In this document: positions 1-11,362 of the stretch, piece after piece
How positions within the stretch are numbered: position 1 is the first letter of the stretch
Layout of the letters: the number at the start of each line of letters is the position of its first letter
DNA from: Zymoseptoria tritici IPO323
Lineage: Eukaryota > Ascomycota > Dothideomycetes > Mycosphaerellales > Mycosphaerellaceae
NCBI RefSeq assembly: GCF_000219625.1
Contig: NC_018218.1
Coordinates: forward strand, 5,456,001-5,520,000
Direction of reading: 5' to 3'
Length of the DNA stretch: 64,000 bases
The notes under the pieces: generated by a model
Databases searched by the model: none
The model's input: the letters and a program-made list of their open reading frames with translations, nothing else
What the model was told of the DNA's origin: nothing
Program-made: the position numbers and the translations under genes

Positions 1-361
1 CGACCGATCGGTGGGGAGAAGAATGGTAAAAGGTGGGTGTTTCGTGCAGCACGCATCGATGTCGTGCTAGAGATGGGATGCTCGAAGTGTATGCTTTGCG
101 AGACTGTCGCACGGATGATGAAGAATGGCGGCTGGGACGATGTGTGATGGCGGCCGAACTCCTTGCAAATGCGAATGCGAATCGAGGGAATAGATGGGGG
201 AGGTATGCTGATGGTTGGGCGAGCCACTGAGAAGCTGGCCACAAAGCGCGATTCATGTCACCACCGGTTGCGCGGTGGTATGATGGTCCGTCAGGGAGGA
301 TGAAGATGACCATCGATGCAAGAGGTAAGGTCTCTTCTCATGCTGATGTGTGATGTCAAGA
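1..361. other. 3' flank, no gene seen
   Basis: This is the DNA downstream of the RSC7 stop codon. Short open frames occur on both strands but none has a recognisable domain or a convincing start. It probably holds the 3' untranslated region of RSC7. Confidence 0.5.
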
Positions 362-2478
362 TCACTGGTATCCGTAATTCTGCGGCAGGTTGCTACTGCC
401 GGGAGTGGTCCAGCCTTGCATGCCGGGCTGTTGGCCAGCACCGGACTGAGGTCCCATGGTAAATTGATTCGGATTGGGCTGATACATGCTGCGCGCCATA
501 CCAGTGTAGGCTGGGTTGCTCATCTGGTTCATCTGAGGATAACCCATACCCGGTTGCGGCATTTGTGGCGGCGGCATGGGAGAGTGGTGTTGTTGCTGCT
601 GATTGTATGCTGAGATGTGAGATTGCGAGAGCGGCGATGGTTGAGGCTGTGGAGGTGGCCACATCTGGTTCTGGGAGTAGCCACCATACGAAGGAGTTTG
701 ACGATGAGCGGATCCGGGCATGTTCATTGGTGGCGAGCCATGCTGCATTTGGTTCGGCGGAAGGCCGCGATGCATGGACTGCACAGGCGAAGTCATACTT
801 GGCTGCTGCCCTCCGTAAGTCGAGTAGTTCTGCGACATCATCTGAGAGGCAGCGTGCGACATTTGCTCCTGTTGATTGCGATGTTGGTGCATTCCGGCGA
901 CAGCTTGCGGGCTCTGCAAGTTCTGCGGCGCGATGGAGTTCACATCGTTCTGACCAGGTTGAGCTTCCGTAGTTGGCTGCTCGTGCGGTCGTCGCCAGTA
1001 GTCGTCCAGGTATTTGGCACGGTGTTCGCGCGTCTGGCTCAACTGCTTGTTGAATTCGGCGGCCTGACCAGCCTGCGTGAGAATCTCGTTCGCACTGCTT
1101 GGCTGGCTTCGATCGATGTAAGCTGGAGCGTTGATCTCCTGCCTGGGACGAAGAACATTCCCTCCCATGCCTCCCAGTCGCAAGTCTTCGCTCGGGATGT
1201 GTATCATCGATAGCGGCGCAAGTGACACGGGACCCATTCCTGGCGGTTGACCATCGAACCCATGCCCGCTGTTGCTGTAGATGATCTCGCCTTGAGGAAG
1301 CGATGTCAACACATTCGCCTGGCTGGCTTCAGCGGCAGCCTGTTCCCTTTGCTTGGCCGCTCCTGGTCGTTTCTCGCCCGCAGCGTCCTCCTCGGTGAAG
1401 CCCTGCTTGATCGCCTTGGCTTCCCAGTAGTCGTCGCGGACGCGTCTGCCACCTTCGATCAAGCGACTGCCGAATTGTCGAAACATTGAGCGAGCCGTGA
1501 CGATGGCTATTTGTCGCGATCGATACGAGTATGGGAGTATCTCTTGATGTATGAGGTTGTCCTTTTCCGTCTGATTGGCGATGATCTTGAACAGCGACCG
1601 ATTCTTGTTGAACAATAGGTAAGAGTCGCGATATCCCAGCACGCGCGCACATTCCGTGGCCAGCATGAAAAGCTTCTCTCCTCGATTGGGAACCTGAAAG
1701 GTTCGACATTTGTATTTGCGACCGTCCAGCGGGTATCCATCGCGCGACACTTTTGTCTCTCCATGATCGTCGATTTCGCGTGGAAGGTATTCGTCGCCTT
1801 CTGGGCCGAGTTGATCGGTCGTGTGGTCGCGTACGGTCGGCAGCGCTTTGATCGTGGCTGGCTTCGTCGCGGATCCAGGTGTCGAACGTTGCGGCGAGGC
1901 CTGGCTGGGTGACTGCTGCGGCAGCGAGGATGTGCGTTGCTGCGGTGTCTGCACCGCGTGCGGCGGCATGTTGGCGGCGACCGTCATTTGCGATGGCGCG
2001 GGACTTTCGCCGGCCTTTAGTTTCCGAGCCTTGTTGATGTTGATGCTTCCAGTCTTGGCGTCATCTAGTCGCAAACGTCAGCGTTCTTGCCTGCAAGCGC
2101 GCATGGCAGGTGCGACTGTGGAGTGGTCGTATTTTAACACGTACCTGCGCCGTCGTTATCATTCGCGGTATAACCATCAGGCGAGCGACTGCGTTTGATG
2201 CCGCGCGGGCTCGGTTGGGTTTGCGAGAGAAGATTGGGGGCGATAGTGTTGGCTATATGGAACAGAGTGGGGTTAGCATTCAGCGGCCACGAGCGTGGCT
2301 TCCTCGCAGTCGGACGGGCGCTGCAGCGCTCCGCTGTCGCATGCAGAGACAGCGTCGCACGGCAGGGTGGTGAGTGCGAGGCGAGGCGAGGCCTGTGCGG
2401 AACAGCAGTACGGCGGGCGATGGACGACTTACCGGACGCGTGAAGAGCAGACGGGTTGATGGTGCCAGACTCGTCCAT
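362..2478 (-). CDS. RSC7: RSC7/Swp82-family chromatin remodelling subunit
   Basis: Three exons read 2478-2433, 2252-2145 and 2064-362, giving 618 residues. Introns are GTAAGT...ATATAG and GTACGT...CTAG. The ATG at 2478 (MDESGTINPS) was chosen because it joins in frame through both introns to a basic segment GIKRSRSPDG. The conserved block lies at about residues 146-273: YLPREID, then DGYPLDGRKYKCRTF, then ECARVLGYRDSYLLFNKNRS, then a basic stretch ending near DDYWEAKAIKQGF. That block is the signature of the Rsc7/Swp82 (Npl6) family, a nuclear subunit of RSC or SWI/SNF ATP-dependent remodelers. The second half is Gln/Pro/Met-rich and probably disordered, as is common in fungal members. Family assignment is strong; whether it serves RSC, SWI/SNF or both cannot be told from sequence. 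Confidence 0.9.
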
Positions 2479-5400
2479 GACACCGCGGTGTAATAATGTA
2501 GGTAACGCGGAGGAGCGATGCGAAACGGCCAGCATCACATCCCGCCGAGTGGATCCCTCAGTCGCACGGCGTCTTCCCAGCGACGGAGCACGCAAGGTCG
2601 ACGGCGCAGGACTGGTGGCGGTGAGGCTTTGAGGGCGCTGCACGCACGGCGATGGAAGCGGACGGGAGGAGATCTGGACCCGATCGGATGTGTATGTGGT
2701 GGATGTGTATGTGGTGTGGTCCTGCAACGCGGCGTACGGATCTACCGCGATACAGATATGGTTGGATGCGATGCAACACGGGAGTGTGAGGTGAGGTAAT
2801 GGGCCGTGGTTAGCGCTGCTGACCAGGGAAGTGGAACGGAACGCAATGCTGCTGCACGATCGGAGGTGTGAGGCTGAGGGCCAGAGTTTGAGCCAGCGGG
2901 CGGGGAGGGACCCTGACGTGGTTTTGTTGGCCGGCAAAAGGCTGAGGTGGTTCAAATGATTTGATGGAGATTTGAAGGGAGGATGATGGATGTGAATGAA
3001 TTGGGAATGCCGTGGTTGTCGATGATGTCGACGGGTATGCACGCACAAACGCACGCCGTCGTTGGTCAGAATCGGGCAGGTCAGGTAGGTCAAGGTAAGG
3101 AGGAAGGAGCAATCTGAGTTGAAGGAGCAGAAGACGCAAGGTCAGAGAGGCGAGTCACAATCGAATGGCAATGGACGGCAAGGCGAGTACCTATTCCTTC
3201 CCGCCGCGTGCCACCAGGAAGAGAGAGAGACGGGAGAGAGCGCGAGAGGAGCAACAAGCGATTCTCGTCTCGTCTGTTTCCTTGATGATGAGATGAGTCC
3301 AAGTTGATTGATTGCGCACTCTCCGTTGCCGCCTCGTGACTGGTTGATGTTCGATATTCGCTCTCCGGAATCCGAGATGCGAGGCTCCCAAGGCTCCAAA
3401 TGACGAATCGATTCCCAGCACCCCGCCGTTAGCGCGTGCTTTGGTCAACAGTCACTCGTCGGGTTGGTCGGGCTATTCCTGTAACCGACCTCGACCTTTC
3501 ATCCAAGACCAAGATCCAATTCAAATTCTCTGTCGTGATGTCGAAGACCTGCTCGTGCTGTCTTTCCTCACAACCGAGCGCTCTCGGCGAGGCTTGCGTC
3601 TTTGGCGTTTTCAAGGCGCAATCCCCAGACTTTGGTGGATCGTGGAGAGCTCCTTCGTCTTCCGATGTCACACCGTGCCATCCGACGCGCTGGACGACAC
3701 AGCAAGGAACTCAAGACGACGAGCCAGCTACCAGGAGACCGAGTCGCGTGATGAGTCCAGTCCAATGCGCTGGCACTGCGAGTTCGGAGAGCAGAGGGAT
3801 TTGCAATGGTCGAGACTGGTCGGTGTGTCTCGAGTAAAGTCGATATGCGCTCTTCGACTTCTGGTTCACCGTTGTTTGAAGCCGGTCCGTGATTGCGGTA
3901 GCGATGCCACCGTCGTACTGCAGGTTGAATCCTTGCGCCTTCGCTTTGTATCGTTGCTGGGATTCGAGATCTCGCTCTTCTGCCCGAGTCGTCCGAGAGG
4001 GAGAGAGATATGTTGGGGGCCGAAAAGGTTGATCTTCACAACGGCACGTACCCGTTCGCCAATTGTTGCAGATGCAATAGTGCTAGTGCGCCGGCAAGTT
4101 CAAGCAGATAGACGATGGTTCTCGTGTTGCTTGTTTGTCAAAGGGAGAATTGGTTGGAGACACGTCGACCCGCAGTCTGCATAGAAGGCACGGAGAAGTT
4201 GAGGCATGTACCTAGTCTTTCCGAAGGAAGTGCACTTGTGTGCAGTAGCAGCGAATGATCAGAGGTCGCCATAGCTTATAGTCTACTTGCTCATCGCTCG
4301 TTTCCACCCGCTTGAGATCTCGCCGTCCCGCACATGCATTGCTCTTGCGCATGATAGCTTGCATATCGGCTTGCATATCTGTCGGGCTAAAGCGGAGGAT
4401 TCGGCTTCGATGGCTCTCTCCATCAATGGACCGACCCACATTCGAGTCGTCCTCAAGAACCGATAGGGATGCCATTCTCCGATTTCCATCTCTCTCGGCT
4501 GGGCAATCACCTCCGCGAACAATTCGTCCGTAATCGCGGTCAACGTCGACGCAGCTGCAATCTGGAAAGCTTGGACAACTTTCCTCTTGCGCAATCTTCC
4601 AAGCGCTCATGCAAGGATTCGAGCCAATAGCGTCTGGGGATGACTTCTTCGCCACCACAACCTCAAAGGAAGCTCTCCCATTTCAAGACAGGCTGCCTTG
4701 ATCATTGCCGCTCTGAGCGATTATGGCCGCGGAGACCAGCTCGAGGTGACGTATAGCAAACATACCCCATCCGTATGTATTGACCTATTGCAGATGGCCG
4801 AGAGCTGTGAGCGATATCAAAGCATGACCTTGACACTGATCGACCATGAAAGCAAGAGAAATGCACACGCCTCACGAGCTCGTCGGACAAAGCCTTCTGC
4901 CGAGTGGCTCATCCCGCCTCGTGTCACCGAGATACCCCGCCGTGTATATTCGGACATACACCGAACAACTCCACGCGAAGGTATCGCTCCAGAAGTCTGG
5001 TAGCTCGCGTCCAGACCAGAGAAAGGATGACCAGAAACCTGCGCGAGAGCTGCTCCTCCACTTTTCCGTATCTTCATCAAGGTGGGTCTTCCATCGCAGT
5101 CGGAACTCCGACTCTGCAGCTGCACACATGGCTCGACAGCGGGTAGCTGCTGAAGCCACGGCGCGCCGCCACCCTGCAGGCAAACCACTTGTGCTCCACG
5201 TCTGCATTGCTCATCCTTGATCGTCGACTGGAAGCTTGAAACATGCCCCAGATTGTTCGGGTCGGGCTCAGATCGTCTGGTGAAACGGTTCTCCGCTTGC
5301 TGCACAAAACGCTTGCTCGATTTCCTAGATTGTCATCGTTGATCACACGACTTTGGCGTTCTTCCGGACTTTGCGTGCCGGCGCGGCGATGCTATCGACG

Positions 5401-6957
5401 TTGCTGTTTGGCTCAAGCAATACGGCATGAGCTGCAGGTCTCACTTAAAAGCTGACAGGCGGCTGGCGGCAGCGCGAGATTTTTGTTGGATGATCACTAG
5501 GCTGATGACGACCACATACGAGAGCGACTATTCTCATAGACTTCACAACAGACAAGCACGTCCGTCCCATTCTGCCAATGCTCATCATTGTCGATCCACC
5601 GGCATCTCCAGCAAGTATCCGCCCAAAACCTGGCACAGATGACCAAAGAGCAAACGCCCCGGGTCACATGGACGTTCTGGACCGTCCATTCCACTCTTTC
5701 GCAGCAAACGACATCTCGCGAGTAGGCAATATCGTTCACCGCTCCCCACCAGCGAATCACGCGCTCCCTCGCGAGCACGTAACAGACACCCGACGGAGTG
5801 GTTCGCGAAGCTGCAAAGTCGAAGGATCCTTCGGCTACACCCGATGTCTCGAGGCTGATGAATCTGATATCCTCCGAACGGCAGACTCGGCCTCCATTCG
5901 CCTGCCGATTACCATGTACATACGAGTATGCCAAGTCATCGCGAGGCTCATGGTCCATTTCTGCATAAAGTCCTTCCCGTTCCGTAGAGAACAAAGTCGA
6001 GGTCATGCAATGCAGAGACCAGCATTGCACATTGCACATGGTCACGTTGAAGAAGTGGAGTTTCGACTCCACATTTTGATCTGTCGTTCTTGGATATTGT
6101 CGGAGCTTTCGTGGTCATCCCACGTTTCTTGTATTGTTTCATGTACTCATGTATGCGGAAGTCTGTACCATGGAAAAATCTTGTAAGCCTCGACGCGAGA
6201 GCCGCTTTTCGGGTTGTGATTTTTTGCATGTGATTTGATCTAGGGTCGACGGCGTGTAGGTTCCCGGTTGTCTCGCAGAGTTCCATCCGGTCAACCTGAA
6301 CATCGTGTGTGGCTAGGCGTCGAGTTCAAGCATTGGTCGAGCGTGTGGCTGTGAATCAACCTGCCGCTTCGTTGACATGAATTCTGCCGTTGAAGGCGCG
6401 CGATGAGTAGGCGTAGGCGTCTTGCTTCCACTTCACTTCTGTGCAATGTGATGAATCTGAGAACCTGAAGTATTCTAGTACAACGATCGAAACGACTTGT
6501 TTCGACTGCGGTGCGTCATTTTGACTGACGGCCGTCAATTTTGACTGACGACCAGCAATCTTCATTGACATGAACGTGTGTGAAGAACATATCGGTCGGA
6601 AGAAGTGGGGTCGTCGATTCGCAAAGCCAACACCTCAAGTCTGGCAAAAGTGGAAGGAGCGCCCACCAAAATTTCAATTCACTCAACTTCGACCGAAAGT
6701 GGAAGGAACGACGAATTTCATCGAGTTTATCAAAAATCAACATATCTCAACACAACCTCGACCAAAAGACTTGTCGTTTAGTTTCCAGGCTAATCCAAAC
6801 GCCCCGCATCCAGTCATGCTGGCGGCGTCCTGCAAAAATTCCCGCAACACCACCCAGACCCAAAAACGGCCAAAAAACGAATGAAGTCGTTCGCAAGGGA
6901 ATGAGAACACCCCTAAGACTGTTAGAACATGACAATAACGTCCAGAACGGGCCTGTA
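2479..6957. other. 4.5-kb gene-poor region
   Basis: No gene can be supported. The first 600 bases are probably the promoter and leader of RSC7. An open frame of 247 codons (3441-4184, +) and one of 148 codons (4212-4658, -) have no recognisable motif and lie opposite other long open frames. A 103-codon frame on the minus strand (4283-4594) has a somewhat protein-like composition but starts at TTG. Bases 6600-6890 are rich in A on the plus strand and repeat AAAGTGGAAGGA twice. I saw no terminal repeats, reverse transcriptase or transposase. Confidence 0.5.
6511..6550. repeat. Two tandem 20-bp copies with TTTTGACTGACG
   Basis: The segment CGTCA(A)TTTTGACTGACG occurs twice, about 20 bp apart. 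Each copy contains TGACTGACG and a TCA...TGA inverted pair, so it could be a paired protein-binding site or a chance short repeat. No gene start lies close by. Confidence 0.45.
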
Positions 6958-7046
6958 CATACCACGCGGGACTCGAACCCGCAACCTTCAGATAACACTG
7001 GCAAGCAGAGTAGAAGTCTGACGCGCTACCATTGCGCTCTGTTTCG
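6958..7046 (-). tRNA. tRNA-Arg(UCU)-like locus with 17-nt intron, acceptor stem degenerate
   Basis: On the minus strand a D arm (GCGC-AATGGTA-GCGC), an anticodon arm (TCAGA-CTTCTAA-TCTGA) and a T arm (GCGGG-TTCGAGT-CCCGC) fold in order. The anticodon is TCT. A 17-nt insert starting CTCTGCTTGC sits one base 3' of the anticodon, the canonical nuclear tRNA intron position. The internal B box GGTTCGAGTCC is perfect. The 3' acceptor strand GTGGTAT has no partner upstream: the seven bases at the expected 5' position (CGAAACA) pair at essentially one position, and base 8 is G rather than T. It is either a 5'-damaged tRNA gene or a tRNA-derived pseudogene. Confidence 0.65.
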
Positions 7047-7683
7047 AGGTCAGCGGAGCTCATTGGGCGCAGGAGAGTGCGAATGGACTCACAGCAGGGC
7101 CTGGTGGAAATCCAACCGGCATTTTCCGAAGGTCGAGTCGGCAGGGTATATGTAGACTGCAAGATTCTGTTCCGTTTCTTCCCGAACAGCTCCGGGATCT
7201 TTCGTGCGTGGGAGACCAGCGGCGGCGGAGATGGCGTGGCGATATGCTCAAGAAGCGGCGGCAAGGTCGAGAATGAGCGATAGCAGAAGGTGGGGGAGAG
7301 AATGGTTCAGGTCGAGATTTGACGGCCCGGCACAAAGGCAAGTCGATTGCCTCTGGTCGTGGCTTTTCAGACAACCCTTGGAATCTGCAAGACCGGCATG
7401 AAGAAGCTTCAGCTGCTTGGTTCGCAGAACAGAGGTCAAGAGGGCCAACGGTGTATGCGAGTAATGCCTGGAAGTTTCGAACGGGTTGCGAATGTGGACC
7501 GCGGGACAGCAAGGCGGACTTGAGAAGCAGACGGATATATGGTTGTGATCAATTGGAGAATGTGTATCGATCGCAGCTTCATATTGATTGCGGAATGGCT
7601 CGCAGCCTAATATGCTATACTACGCAGATCAGCCAACGAACAACAGACAAGCATTGAAATACGCAAACCCGTTCCAATGCCTC
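7047..7683. other. Intergenic, no gene seen
   Basis: The stretch lies between the tRNA-like locus and the 3' end of the Dpb4 gene. Open frames of 60-150 codons overlap on both strands without recognisable motifs. Confidence 0.45.
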
Positions 7684-8677
7684 TCAGTCGCTGTCAGGCT
7701 CATCCAACGCCTCATCCCGTAGCTCACCACGCTCCTCAATCTCCTCCAACGCATCCTCCATCGTATCATCCCCTGACTCGTCATTCTCCTCATCAACCTC
7801 GGAATCAGCACCTCCATCATCGCCCTCATCATCCTGATCATCCCCATCCTGGTCGTCATCTCCCTCATCATCATCTGCATCATCGCCATCTTGGTCCGCC
7901 TGTACAGCCTCGCCACCTTCGCCCTTCATCTTCTTCGCCGGTCTCTCTCCACCATCATCAGGCTCTGTCCGATCTGTGAGCACGATAGGATCACTGTTGG
8001 TCCCATTCGTGCTTCCGCCATCCTTTGAACCGCCTTCGCCACCTTCCTGGGTTGCAGCTGCTTTCTCCTCCTTGACTTTCTTGCGGTAGGTATTCCGCTT
8101 ATCACATTGTATCTCGTTGTATCCTGTGGAACGTTAGTGCTTGCCATATACCGAGGAGTCTTCATCTTAGACTCACTCTTCAGCTCAGCCTCAAGTCTCG
8201 GAATGAACTCCTCCAGCTCCGCATCTTTCAGCGCTGCCATTACATCTTGCGGTGATATTGTCTTCTTGCCGCCTGCTTGCGCATTGTCGTTGGAGCTGCA
8301 AAGTCGGTCAGTATGAGTACTGAGCATATTCTGCAGCTCGTTTCGACCAAATAGCTCGTATCTCCCGCAATGTACATACTTGGAGGCGATGTAGCTGACG
8401 AAAACTGTCGCGCTCTTATGTAGAGCGAGCAGCGCATCCTTGTGAATTTGTGTATTGGCAGGTAGGACTCCCTTTGCAAGACGAGCGATCATGGACTTTG
8501 GTAGGCTGAGATCCTGCAGAATGGTCAGAACAAATCCACATTGCAATCCATCGAGACACATACATCAACACTCAGACCATCCCTGTCCTTGTCTTTGCCT
8601 CCTTTCGCGGCTACAGTCTCTGTCGCCTCCTCAGGACCGTTTGATGTCACCGAGACGTTGCTCTTCCGGCCAGGCAT
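7684..8677 (-). CDS. DPB4: DNA polymerase epsilon subunit D, histone-fold protein Dpb4
   Basis: Four exons read 8677-8564, 8513-8380, 8295-8177 and 8123-7684, giving 268 residues. All junctions are GT...AG (GTATGT...CTGCAG, GTATGT...TTGCAG, GTGAGT...CCACAG). The histone fold occupies about residues 39-120, beginning DLSLPKSMIARLAKGVLP and continuing with HKDALLALHKSATVFVSYIAS and TISPQDVMAALKDAELEEFIPRLE. This is the CBF/NF-Y-type fold of Dpb4/POLE3, which pairs with Dpb3 in DNA polymerase epsilon and, in yeast, in the ISW2/CHRAC remodeler. A basic stretch (YRKKVKEEK) follows. The last 70 or so residues are almost wholly Asp/Glu/Gly, longer and more acidic than in yeast Dpb4, so the protein is larger than the yeast one (196 residues). 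It is divergent to the 9.4-kb gene. Confidence 0.93.
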
Positions 8678-9431
8678 GATCGACCCGATAATCTGAGGAG
8701 GTCCTGTGATGGTTCTGACGATCGCTATCCTTTGGCCACAATCGTTAGATTCTTCAGGCGATGACAACGGTCGGCAGTATGCGGTGTAAGGAGGCAGGAG
8801 TGGTTGGAGTTTGGGTGAAATTCGAGACACGTGAGACGCGAAAGACGCGCCGGGATTTTTGGTTCAACGTTTTTCCGGCCGCCGACTTTTGCCAACCTCG
8901 TCCTGAGTCTGACCACCTTCTTCTTCTTCGTCTTCTTCTACATCACCACGACATCGTTCGCTGTTGGCATCATCCCTCCTCTAGCACGGCCTCAGCATGT
9001 ATGACTGTCCAACGATGACGCATTGTCGGCAATGCCAGCCATCATGTGCTGTCCGCTTGATCCGCAGCGGTATCCTTGTAGTAAGACGCAACGGCGAAAT
9101 GTTGTTCACGAGTCCTCCACAGCATCATTTCTGGAGAGGTACGTACGCACGCGGGCGGCTCTGCTGGTGGAGTGGACATGCGTGATGGGCTCCATTGCGG
9201 CAGTGAGTAAGGTATCTACAGACTTGCAAAAGATGCTCTCGGATTCACCAGCTGGACGGCCCCAGCATGAGGTAACGGCTCTGCAACGGTTTTGGAACGG
9301 CTTTCCCTGTCAAACGGCTGCTGTACAACACATTGAAGACTGTTGACGCAGCCTTCTTTCTTTTCTTCCTCTTCCTTTGCTTCCACTCTGGACCACTTGA
9401 TCTTCAACCTACCTGTTCACTCCTTGCCAAG
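8678..9431. promoter_or_regulatory. Head-to-head intergenic region, Dpb4 / F-box-like gene
   Basis: No coding sequence is supported here. Both flanking genes start outward from this stretch, so it should carry both promoters. A CT-rich tract (about 8908-8945) and another at 9354-9390 precede the plus-strand gene. Confidence 0.4.
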
Positions 9432-11177
9432 ATGTCCGCCTCGGCGCCTCTTAGAAGTCGCAAAGGCGCCAAGTTTGACCATCCATTCCAGCAGGGAGCA
9501 TCATTCGCGAAGACCGATATTCGGAGAATTGCGCGACTGCCGTCCGATGAGCGCGCGAAGCTTGTTAACATCATGTGGGTCGACAAAGCTCTCAAAGGGC
9601 AAACCGCGGAGCGTCCGAACGACGGGACGCTTTCAAGACGGCAACCGAAAGCGATGCCCGCTCTCATGTGCCCGAAGCCATCCGTCTCTGCACCAGAAAC
9701 AAAGACTCCTCGAATCACTTTCGACCAGCTACCGACCGGAGTTCGAAGGCTCGTATACCAGTACTGCTGCTTGAAAGCTGAGCGGAGTCCTACCTCCCCG
9801 CTGTTGACACCGGACGCATTACGTCGCGAGTCTCGACTGCCCTCACTGTCGGAAGCATTTCCTACACTGGCGACAGAGATGCTGGCATTAATGTCTACCA
9901 TGTTCAGGGGCACAACATTCGAATTCGATCTTCGCAAACCGAATAATGGATTTCTACGCTGGACTAAACATTACCCAACAGAAGCAAAGGCGACTCGAAA
10001 GCTCAAACTCAGACACTGGACCTGCTGGATCAATCTTTCCGAGTGCACCTGGTCGAATGCAGCGGGCGAGACGACTTTGGAGATGGAGCCAAGCGGAATG
10101 GTCAAAATCATCAACACTTCTACCACTCGGGACTCCTCCTCTTGCAGTTGCGAAATGGCCGATCTGCTCGACCGTCGATGCCCGGGATGGAATGTGAATA
10201 AGGCGTGGTCCTTGAGAGATTTTGCGAATGCGCTTCGACGAGACGAATCTGTCTTGATACAAGCAGCGCTGGAATTCATCTGTCTCTTCAACCAGTCTGG
10301 CATTCAAAGGGCATCGCCACATTGCGAAGCCTGCGGTCTGGGCAGAATCCACTTCCGCACACACAAGCAGGAGGGTAGAAATCCGACGAGTATCAAGATG
10401 GCCCAGCCCGTGCTAATTTCCATTCCTAAGCTTGCGCCACCGATCCAGGATGCAGTGAGCAACGAGCACAGTCCATGCAGCGAGTGGAGTCCTCGCAGCG
10501 GATACAGCAGCAATTGCAGTCCCCAGAGTTATTACAGCACTCACAGCGGACGCAGTCCTACCATCGAGCACAGTCCGTGCAGCGAACCGGAGACGCCTGC
10601 GAAGAGAATGCCCGGCGCATTCACTGCTTCGGTGGAAATTTCTACAGCGCGGCAAGTCAAAGTCACCAGTGTCAAAGAGCTGCCCTCCAGGCAACGATGC
10701 GACAGCGTGGCTTCCAACAATCTGAAGAGATCAAGCGCTCTTCGAAGGCCCGACACTCTCCCTCGAAGCTCGACCGAGCCAGCGTCCTTTCCCCCTCATA
10801 CGCAGCCGCCGCCAGCCTCCACCAAGTCTCGCAAGGTCCCCTACGAGCTCGAGCAAATGCCGCCTGGCACTCCAGTCGTCCAAGCCCCGCCACAATCCTA
10901 CATCGCGCCGAAGATCTCCTTTCTAGGCCGCACATCTAGCCCATCAACGCCAGTCGAAGAGAGACCGTCTCCGAGCTCGGTCCGCGCTGTCTATACCCAG
11001 CTGCCTGCGAGGAGGCTTCCCGATCTGCCTCCCCGAAAGCTTCCTGATCTGCCGCCTGCGGCTTCGGCACGACCGGTACTTCGTCTCGTCACGCCTTATG
11101 TGCAGAGCTTTTCGGACTTTAAGCGATTGCAGGATCAATGGCGGGCGGCCGAGCAGCGGAGGGCGTCGGAGTGTTGA
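9432..11177 (+). CDS. Unknown protein with F-box-like segment and Ser-Pro-rich repeats
   Basis: A single open frame. The first ATG in good context is at 9432 (MSASAPLRSRKG), giving 581 residues; the frame extends upstream only with a TTG. Residues 95-113 (ITFDQLPTGVRRLVYQYC) resemble the F-box-like start of many fungal proteins (LPxEVRxxIYxYC). Residues about 130-300 hold the globular part, with several Cys and Trp. From about 341 to 385 there is a Ser-Pro-rich region with repeated HSPCSE and short SPRSGYSS / SPQSYYST units, probably disordered and a possible phosphorylation target. The C-terminus has two RRLPDLPPRKLPDLPP-type proline motifs and TPYVQSFSDFKRLQDQWR. No catalytic motif is seen. 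Substrate-adaptor function for ubiquitin ligase is only a possibility. Confidence 0.75.
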   Translation: MSASAPLRSRKGAKFDHPFQQGASFAKTDIRRIARLPSDERAKLVNIMWVDKALKGQTAERPNDGTLSRRQPKAMPALMCPKPSVSAPETKTPRITFDQLPTGVRRLVYQYCCLKAERSPTSPLLTPDALRRESRLPSLSEAFPTLATEMLALMSTMFRGTTFEFDLRKPNNGFLRWTKHYPTEAKATRKLKLRHWTCWINLSECTWSNAAGETTLEMEPSGMVKIINTSTTRDSSSCSCEMADLLDRRCPGWNVNKAWSLRDFANALRRDESVLIQAALEFICLFNQSGIQRASPHCEACGLGRIHFRTHKQEGRNPTSIKMAQPVLISIPKLAPPIQDAVSNEHSPCSEWSPRSGYSSNCSPQSYYSTHSGRSPTIEHSPCSEPETPAKRMPGAFTASVEISTARQVKVTSVKELPSRQRCDSVASNNLKRSSALRRPDTLPRSSTEPASFPPHTQPPPASTKSRKVPYELEQMPPGTPVVQAPPQSYIAPKISFLGRTSSPSTPVEERPSPSSVRAVYTQLPARRLPDLPPRKLPDLPPAASARPVLRLVTPYVQSFSDFKRLQDQWRAAEQRRASEC

Positions 11178-11362
11178 GGGGGGAGTATGGTCTCAATATA
11201 TGATTTCGCAAATCTTGGAGGGAAATATTGAATAGTTTTGACCATGTTTGACGAACGAAAGCTTTATGGAATATGACATGAGATATTCGGATACTACGTG
11301 CTCAATGAATGCCACCTCAACCTGGACTACTCTACAATCTCTCATAGACCAGTCTCGCCACA

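Noticed and set aside
3441..4184. 247-codon plus-strand open frame
   Set aside because: No ATG at its start, no domain, composition rich in Arg/Cys/Trp as in random translation, and overlapped by other long open frames.
4212..4658. Two overlapping minus-strand frames that look partly protein-like
   Set aside because: The better one starts at TTG, and neither has a motif or splice pattern joining it to a larger gene.
9333..9431. Signal peptide on the F-box-like protein (FFLFFLFLCF)
   Set aside because: The hydrophobic stretch lies upstream of the first ATG and is a pyrimidine-rich leader translated by chance.
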